From Betaproteobacteria bacterium (GTDB lineage: Bacteria; Pseudomonadota; Gammaproteobacteria; Burkholderiales; Burkholderiaceae_C), in the NCBI GenBank assembly GCA_013289985.1, contig JABCYW010000044.1:1-40799 (forward strand): a stretch of DNA of 40,799 bases. The letters run 5' to 3'. The position numbers were made by a program, and so were the translations under genes. Positions 15,710 through 22,437 of the stretch are shown here, piece after piece; within the stretch, counting starts at the first letter, position 1; each line of letters opens with the position of its first letter. Under the pieces are notes generated by a model that saw nothing but the letters and a program-made list of their open reading frames with translations, was not told the DNA's origin and did not search any database.

Positions 15710-16614
15710 CGTCGCGCCTCGCCCAGGAACGCGGTCGCCTTTTCCAGCAGCAATTCGGGCGCCTCCTCGGCGATGTAGTGGCCGCAGGGCAGCGCCTCGC
15801 CGCGCGCGTCCTGCGCGACCCGCCGCCATTCGTCCAGCGGCCGGAAGCACTTCTCGATGACGCCGTCGCGGCCCCACAGCACCAGCGTGGGCGTGGCGAT
15901 GCGCCGGCCCGCGTCGCGGTCGGCGCGATCGTGCGCCAGGTCGATGCCGGCGGCGGCGCGGTAGTCCTCGCAGACGCCGTGCGCGGCGCCCGGCAGGGCC
16001 ATGCAGCGCTCGTATTCGGCCAGCGCGCCCGTCGTGAACGGCGCCATGCCCGCGCCGCGCCGCCCGATCACCTCGCGCACGTACGCGGCCGGGTCGGCCT
16101 CGATGAGACGTTCGGGCAAGGGCGCGGGCTGGATCAGGAAGAACCAGTGCCAGTACGCGGTGGCGAACTCGCGCGAGACCTGCTCGTACATCGCCAGCGT
16201 CGGCGCCACGTCCAGCAGGATCATGCGGCCGACGCGCTCGGGGTGGTCCGCGGCAAGCCGGTGCGCCACGCGCGCGCCGCGGTCGTGCGCGAGGATGTCG
16301 AAATCGTCCAGGCCCAGCGTCTGCATCAGGCGCACCTGGTCGCGCGCCATCGCCCGCTTCGAGTAGTTCGAGTGGTCGGGCAGGCCCGCCGGCTTTGACG
16401 AGTCGCCGTAGCCGCGCAGGTCGGCCAGCACGACCGTGTGGCGCTCGGCCAGGCGCGCGGCCACCTTGTGCCAGATCGCGCGCGTCTGCGGATGGCCGTG
16501 CAGCAGCAGCAGCGGATCGCCGGTGCCGCCGACGAGCGCATCGATGGCGACGTCGTCGTCCACCGGAACGCGATGGTGGGCGAAGCCGGGAAAGAGGTCG
16601 GTCGAGGTGTTCAC
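15706..16614 (-). CDS. Alpha/beta hydrolase of the fluoroacetate dehalogenase family
   Basis: A 302-residue alpha/beta hydrolase, the family's usual length. The oxyanion loop HGHPQTRAIWH and the cap region YWHWFFLIQP are characteristic of haloacetate dehalogenases (DehH1/FAcD). The residues listed from memory for the Rhodopseudomonas enzyme all have counterparts: nucleophile Asp111 with Arg112 and Arg115 (HDRGARVAHR), Asp135 (LLDVAPT), halide-pocket His156-Trp157, Tyr218 (CEDYRA) and catalytic His279 (CGHY). An Asp nucleophile rather than Ser excludes ordinary esterases; a related epoxide hydrolase remains possible. The GTG start at 16614 overlaps the upstream stop (GTGA), and the stop overlaps leuC (ATGA), so it is translated within a four-gene unit. 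Cytoplasmic. Whether it really cleaves C-F or C-Cl bonds is untested. Confidence 0.85.
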   Translation of the reverse strand: MNTSTDLFPGFAHHRVPVDDDVAIDALVGGTGDPLLLLHGHPQTRAIWHKVAARLAERHTVVLADLRGYGDSSKPAGLPDHSNYSKRAMARDQVRLMQTLGLDDFDILAHDRGARVAHRLAADHPERVGRMILLDVAPTLAMYEQVSREFATAYWHWFFLIQPAPLPERLIEADPAAYVREVIGRRGAGMAPFTTGALAEYERCMALPGAAHGVCEDYRAAAGIDLAHDRADRDAGRRIATPTLVLWGRDGVIEKCFRPLDEWRRVAQDARGEALPCGHYIAEEAPELLLEKATAFLGEARR

Positions 16615-17723
16615 GGCAGCGTTCGATGGGAAGCGACGACCGCGTCGCGGCCCTGGCGACACAGCGCGACGCCGTGCCGCAGCACCGAGGCGCGCCACGC
16701 CGGGTCGGAGGGAATGAAGGCCTCGCGATATTCTGCGCCCGCGCGGCGCAGCGCGTCGGAGTCGTGCGCCTGCCGGCGCATCCACGCGTTGGCCAGGTGG
16801 GCGCGCTGCATGCGCCGCCGCTCCAGCGTGCCGAACTCCACCGCGGTGGCCGAGATCCGGCAGCCCGGCAACGCCTCCACGAAGGCATCCATCATCAGGC
16901 CCTGGAAGTTCGCCAGCGCGGCGTGGGTGGAGCCCGCGCCGCTGAGCGCCGCGTCGCCCCAGGTCTCGCGCGCGCGCTCGCGCCCGAACGAGCCCGGCGC
17001 GTCGAAGTTGATCATGAAGGGCTGGCCGTACGGGCCGATGCCGGTGTGCAGGTCCACCAGCACGCATTGCCGCGCGCGGCCCAGGTGGCGCGCCACCTGG
17101 CGCCGCAGCGCGAGGTTGGCCCATTCGGCCGCGTGCCCGCCGTAGAAGATGCCGTCGGCGTGCAGGTACTGGCCGCCGTTGAACGCGTTCGAGAACGCCT
17201 GCTCGTCCACGCGGGCGCGCAACGCGTCCATCGCCGCGAAGGCGCGTTCGACCTCGGCCTCGCTCCAGTCGGCCAGCATCAGGTGCGGGTGCAGCTCGGC
17301 GTAGCCCGCGTTGGGCGCGGGCACGCCGGGGAAGGCGATGAAGTTGCGGTTCAGGTCGACGTTGTTTTCGGTGCCGCGCTGCCAGTGCGCCATGCCCCAG
17401 GGGTTGACCGCATGCACCAGCACGACGCCGACGCCGCGCGGCAACGACCCGGGCCCGCCCTCCTCCAGCCACGCCCGCATCACCGCCGAGCCGGCGTGGC
17501 CCTCGATGCCGTGGGTGCCGCAGACGACCACGAACACGCTGGGCGCGTCGGCGTCGCCGAACACGGCGAGCTCCTGCCAGAGCGGCTCGCCGTCCGGCCC
17601 CGCGCCGGGATGGCGCTCGCCGTGCACGCTGCCGCCTCGCGAGAAGACGGCGCGCAGCCAGGCCTGGCGCGCCTGCTCGTAGCCGGGCGCGAAGCCGGCG
17701 TGGAAATCGGGATTCGATGTCAT
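16611..17723 (-). CDS. DUF2817 / M14-like zinc metallopeptidase family protein
   Basis: A 370-residue protein without signal peptide. It carries the metal-binding arrangement of M14 carboxypeptidase-like proteins of the DUF2817 type: HGIEGHAG (His and Glu ligands, about residue 71), NPWGMAHWQRGTENNVDLNR near 108 (substrate-binding Asn-Asp-Arg type element), and VDLHTGIGPYG with the third His near 207. A Glu in the C-terminal part (TAVEFGTLE) is the likely general base. The family includes amidohydrolase and deacylase-like enzymes acting on small amides. It begins the overlapping unit DUF2817, hydrolase, leuC, leuD, 65 bases after the LuxR-type regulator gene on the same strand. It could release an acid from an amide or peptide before the later enzymes act. 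Confidence 0.85.
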   Translation of the reverse strand: MTSNPDFHAGFAPGYEQARQAWLRAVFSRGGSVHGERHPGAGPDGEPLWQELAVFGDADAPSVFVVVCGTHGIEGHAGSAVMRAWLEEGGPGSLPRGVGVVLVHAVNPWGMAHWQRGTENNVDLNRNFIAFPGVPAPNAGYAELHPHLMLADWSEAEVERAFAAMDALRARVDEQAFSNAFNGGQYLHADGIFYGGHAAEWANLALRRQVARHLGRARQCVLVDLHTGIGPYGQPFMINFDAPGSFGRERARETWGDAALSGAGSTHAALANFQGLMMDAFVEALPGCRISATAVEFGTLERRRMQRAHLANAWMRRQAHDSDALRRAGAEYREAFIPSDPAWRASVLRHGVALCRQGRDAVVASHRTLP

Positions 17724-17788
17724 CGTGGCGCCATGCTAGGGCCGGGCGCGGCGCGCGGCCATAGCCGTCCTGGCATACGGGATGACCC

Positions 17789-18697
17789 TCAGTCGGTGGC
17801 GACCTTGGGCCCCTGGAACCGCACCAGCGGATCGACGTCGGAATCGGGCTCCGCGAACGGGATGCACTGGATGAACAGCGAGAACAGCTCGGCCTGCGAG
17901 CTCGTCTCGAGCTTGCGGTGGATGCTCTTGCGCTGGTTGCGGATGGTGCCCTCGGCGGTGTTGAGGCGCTCGGCGGTCTGCTCGGACGAATAGCCGCTGA
18001 GCATGTAGAAGACGACCTCGCGCTCGCGCCGGGTCAGCAGCGACGCGCCGAAGTTGGCCATCGTGCTCTCCACCTTGCGGTGCACCAGGCGGTCGTCCTC
18101 GTCGTGCGGCGCCGGCAGCGCGATGTCGTGGTGGCGGCGCATCGCGGCGAACACCAGCGGCAGCACGTGGCGCACCAGCGCGAGCTCGGCCTCGGCGAAC
18201 GGCGGCGTGCCCTCCTCGCGGCCCAGGCACAGCGCGATCGAGCCGCGGGCGTCGATGCGCCACAGCACGTCGATGGTGTCCACCAGCCGCGTGTTGCGGA
18301 AGAAGCACTGGTAGAACTCGCTCTCGTAGAAGTCGTCCGGCACGTAGGACGACATCGGATAGGCGCCGTCGGCCTGGCCGCGCTGGAACAGCTGGTAGAC
18401 CGGGTCGAGCACGTAGGGGCCGTCGATGTAGACCGCCTCGCGCGCCCCCCGGCGCAGCGCGGCGGCGGCCTGGATGGCGACGTATTGCGGGCGCTTGTCG
18501 GCGGAGTAGTGCAGCGCGATGCCCACCTCGGCGTCGATCAGCGAGCGCAGGAAGCCGACGACGGCGGCGTAGAACTCGGGGCGGCCGACGGCCTCGGTGA
18601 TGGCGCGCAGCTGGTCGACGCCCTCCGCGTCGAGGGCAACGGCAAGGCGATTGCGCCGGCGCGGGGCGTCCGGTGCGGGAGCGGGAGGCATCTTCAT
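17789..18697 (-). CDS. LuxR-family transcriptional regulator
   Basis: A 302-residue regulator. A Pro-rich start (about 1-15) leads to a regulatory domain of about 220 residues without recognised sensor signature (YIDGPYVLDPVYQLF, near 105; DDFYESEFYQCFF, near 130). The C-terminal LuxR/GerE helix-turn-helix is clear: LLTRREREVVFYMLSGYSS, then AERLNTAEGTIRNQRKSIHRKL. No receiver domain or Walker motif is present, so control is probably by a small ligand. The chosen ATG at 18697 (an ATG two codons later is equally possible) puts the start 154 bases from the divergent receptor gene. It precedes the DUF2817 operon on the same strand. It is placed to control both arms of the cluster; the palindromes in the shared promoter are candidate targets. 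Confidence 0.9.
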   Translation of the reverse strand: MKMPPAPAPDAPRRRNRLAVALDAEGVDQLRAITEAVGRPEFYAAVVGFLRSLIDAEVGIALHYSADKRPQYVAIQAAAALRRGAREAVYIDGPYVLDPVYQLFQRGQADGAYPMSSYVPDDFYESEFYQCFFRNTRLVDTIDVLWRIDARGSIALCLGREEGTPPFAEAELALVRHVLPLVFAAMRRHHDIALPAPHDEDDRLVHRKVESTMANFGASLLTRREREVVFYMLSGYSSEQTAERLNTAEGTIRNQRKSIHRKLETSSQAELFSLFIQCIPFAEPDSDVDPLVRFQGPKVATD

Positions 18698-18731
18698 CGG
18701 GTCGGGCAGGGTCGCGGCGGCGTGTGGGGCG

Positions 18732-18747
18732 TATCCCGGGCGGGATA
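18732..18747. promoter_or_regulatory. Inverted repeat TATCCCG-GG-CGGGATA, candidate operator
   Basis: A perfect 7-2-7 inverted repeat in the 154-base space between the LuxR-type gene and the divergent TonB-dependent receptor gene. Its place and symmetry suit a dimeric helix-turn-helix regulator, most simply the adjacent LuxR-type protein. A partial half-site (ACGGGAT) lies at 17777-17783, ahead of the DUF2817 gene. Confidence 0.5.
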
Positions 18748-18773
18748 TTTCAGCGTGATGACGGCATTCATAC

Positions 18774-18785
18774 CATGGGGCCATG
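18774..18785. promoter_or_regulatory. Inverted repeat CATGG-GG-CCATG
   Basis: A perfect 5-2-5 repeat, 42 bases from the first palindrome (start to start) in the same divergent promoter, with the same two-base GG spacer. The arm sequence differs, so it may serve a second protein or be chance. Confidence 0.3.
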
Positions 18786-18806
18786 CGATGCGGAACGTTT
18801 TGCAAG

Positions 18807-18818
18807 CCATCGCGATGG
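18807..18818. promoter_or_regulatory. Palindrome CCATCGCGATGG
   Basis: A perfect 12-base palindrome 34 bases upstream of the receptor start codon. It is the third symmetric element in the LuxR/receptor divergent promoter. In its position it could act as a roadblock operator for the receptor gene. Confidence 0.35.
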
Positions 18819-18851
18819 AATCCCCACCTTCTCGCCATCATGGAAAGCTTC

Positions 18852-21092
18852 ATGTCCAAAAGCAAGACGCAGACTCGAATGAATCGCCGCCTCGCCCGCA
18901 ACTGCTCGGTGTTCGCCGCCAGCGCCGCGCTGGGCCTGTCGGCCTCGGCACAGACCGCGGCCGCGCCCGACGCCGCGCCCGCGGCCTCCGGCGCGGCGCC
19001 CTCCAAGGTCGCCCCGGTGGAGGACATCCAGCGCGTGGAGGTCACCGCCGGCAAGCGCAAGCAGCTGCAGAGCGAGGTGGCCGGCACCGTCACCGCGATC
19101 TCCGGCGCGAAGCTGGAGCAGCTCGGCACGATGGACGCGGAGGACCTGTTCAAGCTGAGCCCCGGCGTGCAGTTCAGCAAGGACAACGCCGACGGCGCGA
19201 TGATCAGCATCCGCGGCATCGGCACCAACACCGTGTCCGACAACGTCGTCTTCGGCCAGTCGCCCACGGGCCTCTACATCGAGGACGTGCCGGTCACCGA
19301 CCCGTACGTCTACATCTCCACGCCCGACGTCGTGCCCTTCGACCTGGAGCGCGTGGAGGTGCTGCGCGGGCCGCAGGGCGCGCTGTACGGCTCGGCCTCG
19401 CTGGGCGGCGCGGTGCGCTACCTCTACGCGCGGCCCGACCTGCGCTCCAACGCCTTCAGCGTGCTCACCGGCGCGTCCAGCGTGTCGCACGGCGGCGTCG
19501 GCTTCAACGCGGACACGATGGCCAACATCGTGCTGTCCAAGGACGTGGCGGCGCTGCGCATGGTGGTCACCAGGCGCAAGGATCCCGGCTACATCGACAA
19601 CGTGGAGACCGGCAAGAAGGACATCAACGCGAACAACGCCGAATCGGCCCGCGTGATCCTCGCGCTCAAGCCCACGCGCGACCTCGACATCGCCGCGAGC
19701 TACTCCACGCAGCAGAGCAAGCAGGGCGGCGACGGCGGCACGAGCCCGTCGGACGACGCGCTGACGATCGCCGCGCCCACCGACGCGCGGATCCTGTCGA
19801 AGTTCAGCCTCAGCTCCGTGCAGGCCAACTGGGACGTGGCCGGCCTGCGCCTGACCTCGCTCACCGGCTACACCACCAAGACGCGCAACCAGGACAACGA
19901 CCTCAGCTACCTGCTGGTGCCCGACTTCACGATCTACGGCGGCATCCCCTACCCGCAGGTCGACCGCGCGCTGAACTTCGAGCGCCGCAACTCGCACTCG
20001 TTCACGCAGGAGATCCGCTTGGCGCCGGTCGAGGCCGGCGCGTTCAGCTGGCTGGTGGGCGCGTTCCACCAGCGCGCGGTGTTCTTCCGCAGCGAACTGG
20101 TGACGCTGCCCGGCGCCAACGATCCCGTGAACCTGCCCGACGACATCTACTTCGAGACCGCGCGCCGCGGCGTGGCCACCGAGAACTCGCTGTTCGCCGA
20201 CCTGGACTGGAAGATCACGCCGCAGTGGTCGGTGGGCGCCGGCGCGCGCTACTTCCGCACCACGGTGGACTTCGCACGCTCCAACTTCGGCGCGCCCTAC
20301 ACCGAGTTCAACAGCAAGGAGAACGGCACCACGCCCAAGTTCAGCACGCGCTACCAGTTCACGCCCGAGGTGGCCGCGTACGCCACCGCGTCGCGCGGCT
20401 ACCGCTACGGCGGCATCAACACCATCGGCTCGTTGCCCTACAAGTCGGACTCGCTGTGGAACTACGAGACGGGCCTGCGGCTGCAGCCGTCCAAGGAAGT
20501 GTCGCTGGACCTGAGCCTGTTCATGCTGGACTGGAAGAACATCCAGATGCAGACCACCAACGCCGACGGCTTCGTGATCATCACCAACGCGGCCAAGGCG
20601 CGCTCCAGCGGCTTCGAGGCGGCGCTCGCCTGGCGCCCGACGCAGGAGTTCAGCTTCAACGGCTCGCTGGCGGTGACGGACGCCAGGCTGCGCGCCTCGT
20701 TCGACTCGGCCAGCGGCCGGCCCGTCGATTCCGGCACCACCCTGCCGGGCGTGGCCAAGCTGCAGTCGACGCTGGATGCGACATACCACTTCGCCGGCCC
20801 GTTCCAGAGCAACGCGTCGCTCTCCGGCGTGCTGCAGTACGTGGGCAAGCGCAACGCGCAGATCGACGCCGACCTGGTGCTGCCCAGCTACACCACGGCC
20901 GACCTGCGCCTGGCCTTCGGCTGGTCGAACTGGGAGCTGACCGGCTACGTGCAGAACGTGGCCGATCGACGCGGGCAATCGGCCGCGCAGGTGAACTACT
21001 CCACCTACCAGAACCCGGGCGCCGTCAACTACACCGAGTGGTACCCGATCAAGCCGCGCACTATCGGCGTCAGCCTGCGCTATGACTACTAG
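18852..21092 (+). CDS. TonB-dependent outer-membrane receptor
   Basis: A 746-residue complete receptor. It has a signal peptide (about 10-38, ending ASAQT), an Ala/Pro-rich stretch, and a TonB-box-like RVEVTAGKR near residue 60. The plug (about 75-200) shows ISIRGIG, LYIEDVPVTDPY and LERVEVLRGPQGALYGSASLGG. The 22-strand barrel ends in ISLRYDY-like aromatic form (GVSLRYDY). It resembles the large group of receptors for carbohydrates, peptides and other non-siderophore solutes. The ATG at 18852 has GGAAAG upstream; an ATG four codons earlier is possible. The MFS gene starts within its last codons, and a peptidase gene follows, so receptor, carrier and peptidase form one operon divergent from the LuxR-type regulator. 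Confidence 0.95.
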   Translation: MSKSKTQTRMNRRLARNCSVFAASAALGLSASAQTAAAPDAAPAASGAAPSKVAPVEDIQRVEVTAGKRKQLQSEVAGTVTAISGAKLEQLGTMDAEDLFKLSPGVQFSKDNADGAMISIRGIGTNTVSDNVVFGQSPTGLYIEDVPVTDPYVYISTPDVVPFDLERVEVLRGPQGALYGSASLGGAVRYLYARPDLRSNAFSVLTGASSVSHGGVGFNADTMANIVLSKDVAALRMVVTRRKDPGYIDNVETGKKDINANNAESARVILALKPTRDLDIAASYSTQQSKQGGDGGTSPSDDALTIAAPTDARILSKFSLSSVQANWDVAGLRLTSLTGYTTKTRNQDNDLSYLLVPDFTIYGGIPYPQVDRALNFERRNSHSFTQEIRLAPVEAGAFSWLVGAFHQRAVFFRSELVTLPGANDPVNLPDDIYFETARRGVATENSLFADLDWKITPQWSVGAGARYFRTTVDFARSNFGAPYTEFNSKENGTTPKFSTRYQFTPEVAAYATASRGYRYGGINTIGSLPYKSDSLWNYETGLRLQPSKEVSLDLSLFMLDWKNIQMQTTNADGFVIITNAAKARSSGFEAALAWRPTQEFSFNGSLAVTDARLRASFDSASGRPVDSGTTLPGVAKLQSTLDATYHFAGPFQSNASLSGVLQYVGKRNAQIDADLVLPSYTTADLRLAFGWSNWELTGYVQNVADRRGQSAAQVNYSTYQNPGAVNYTEWYPIKPRTIGVSLRYDY

Positions 21093-22437
21093 CCCGGCCG
21101 AGCGGGTATCGTCGCCGTCCATGATCCCTGCTCCCACGGCGCGCCGCGCGCCCCATCCGTGGACGGTGCTGGCGGTGCTCACGCTGGTCAACGCGCTGGC
21201 GCAGTCGGGGGGCACGGTGCTGGCCGCCGTGCTGCCGCTGATCAAGACCGAGTTCGGCTACTCCGACAGCCAGCTGGGGCTGCTGTCCGGCTACGGCTCG
21301 GCCGTCTCGTTCGCGCTGCTCGCGCTGCCCATCTCGCACTGGGCCTCGCGGCGCGGCAGCTCGCTGGTGCTGAGCCTGAGCATGCTCGTGTGCGGGCTCG
21401 CGAACCTGCTCACCGCAGGCTGCACGGCGTTCTGGCAGCTCATCGCCGCCCGCCTGTTCGCGGGCGTCGGCCCCTCCGCGGCATGGCCGCTGGGGCAGGC
21501 GCTGGTGAGCGACTTCTTCCCGCCGAAGCGGCGCGCCGGCGCGCTGTCGGTCTACACCGCGGGCGACTTCCTCGGCAACACGCTGCCGCTGGTGGTGGGC
21601 GGCTGGGTGGGCGTGCACCACGGCTGGCGCGCAGCGTTCGCCGTGTTCGGCTTGGGCGTGCTCCTCGCCGCGCTGCTGCAGCGCTGGCTGGTGCCTGATC
21701 GCAGCTCGTCGGAGACCGCGACGCTCGACGAAGGCGGCGTGCCCGACGAGCCCGACCTGCACTGGGCCGACGGCCTGCGCGGGTTGTGGAAGCGGCGCGC
21801 GTTCGTGCACATCATGCTGGGCTTCAGCTGGGCCTCGTTCGCGGTGTCGGGGCTGTCGAAGTGGATGCCCAGCTTCTACAACCGGCAGTTCGGCCTCTCG
21901 CCCGACGAGGCGGCCGCGTTCTTCGGCGGCGCCTATGCCGGCGGCGCGCTGCTCGGGCTGCTGCTGGGCGGCCTGCTGGGCAACTGGATCGGCTCGGGCA
22001 AGCAGGAGCGGCTGCTGCCCTTCTGCATGATCACCTACCTCTTCACGTTCCCGTGCATCCTGGGCGTGCTGTTCGCGCCCAGCCTGAAGTTCGCGTTCGC
22101 CGCGCACGTGGCGGCCACGATGTTCGGCGCGATGCCCAACGGCCCGGTCATGTCGATGATCCACGCGAGCGTGCCGCGCTCGATGCGCGTGCTGGCGGCG
22201 TCGGTGTTCCTGCTGATGCTCACCCTGCTGGGCGACGGCGGCGGCCCGCTGCTGATCGGCCTGTTCAGCGACCTGCTGGAGCCGCGCTTCGGCCACGAGT
22301 CGCTCAAGTTCGCGATGCTGCTCGTCAAGCTGCTCGGGCTCCTGCTGTTCATCCATCTTTCACTGGCCTGGCGCAGCGCGCGGCGCGAGCACGCCCGCGC
22401 CACCCTCGCCCCCGCCATTCCCGGAGACGCTCGATGA
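21082..22437 (+). CDS. Major facilitator superfamily transporter
   Basis: A 451-residue inner-membrane carrier with about 12 hydrophobic helices and a central cytoplasmic loop (about 210-235). The MFS signature between helices 2 and 3 is present in modified form (HWASRRGSSLVL), and helix 4 has RLFAGVGPSAAWPLGQALVSDFFPPKRR, typical of the anion:cation symporter group. Sugars, organic acids and peptides are possible substrates. The ATG at 21082 overlaps the receptor gene by 11 bases; an ATG at 21121 would give a 438-residue product and is equally plausible, as neither has a strong ribosome site. Its stop overlaps the peptidase start. It would move the receptor's substrate, or its breakdown product, into the cytoplasm. 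Confidence 0.93.
   Translation: MTTSPAERVSSPSMIPAPTARRAPHPWTVLAVLTLVNALAQSGGTVLAAVLPLIKTEFGYSDSQLGLLSGYGSAVSFALLALPISHWASRRGSSLVLSLSMLVCGLANLLTAGCTAFWQLIAARLFAGVGPSAAWPLGQALVSDFFPPKRRAGALSVYTAGDFLGNTLPLVVGGWVGVHHGWRAAFAVFGLGVLLAALLQRWLVPDRSSSETATLDEGGVPDEPDLHWADGLRGLWKRRAFVHIMLGFSWASFAVSGLSKWMPSFYNRQFGLSPDEAAAFFGGAYAGGALLGLLLGGLLGNWIGSGKQERLLPFCMITYLFTFPCILGVLFAPSLKFAFAAHVAATMFGAMPNGPVMSMIHASVPRSMRVLAASVFLLMLTLLGDGGGPLLIGLFSDLLEPRFGHESLKFAMLLVKLLGLLLFIHLSLAWRSARREHARATLAPAIPGDAR

Noticed and set aside
17918-21085. 1055-residue plus-strand frame across the LuxR-type and receptor genes
   Set aside because: It runs antisense to the regulator and out of phase with the receptor. Arg/Ala-rich low-complexity composition is typical of GC-rich shadow frames.
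18768-21245. 825-residue minus-strand frame opposite the receptor
   Set aside because: Antisense shadow in GC-rich DNA; the plus-strand receptor has signal peptide, plug and barrel end.
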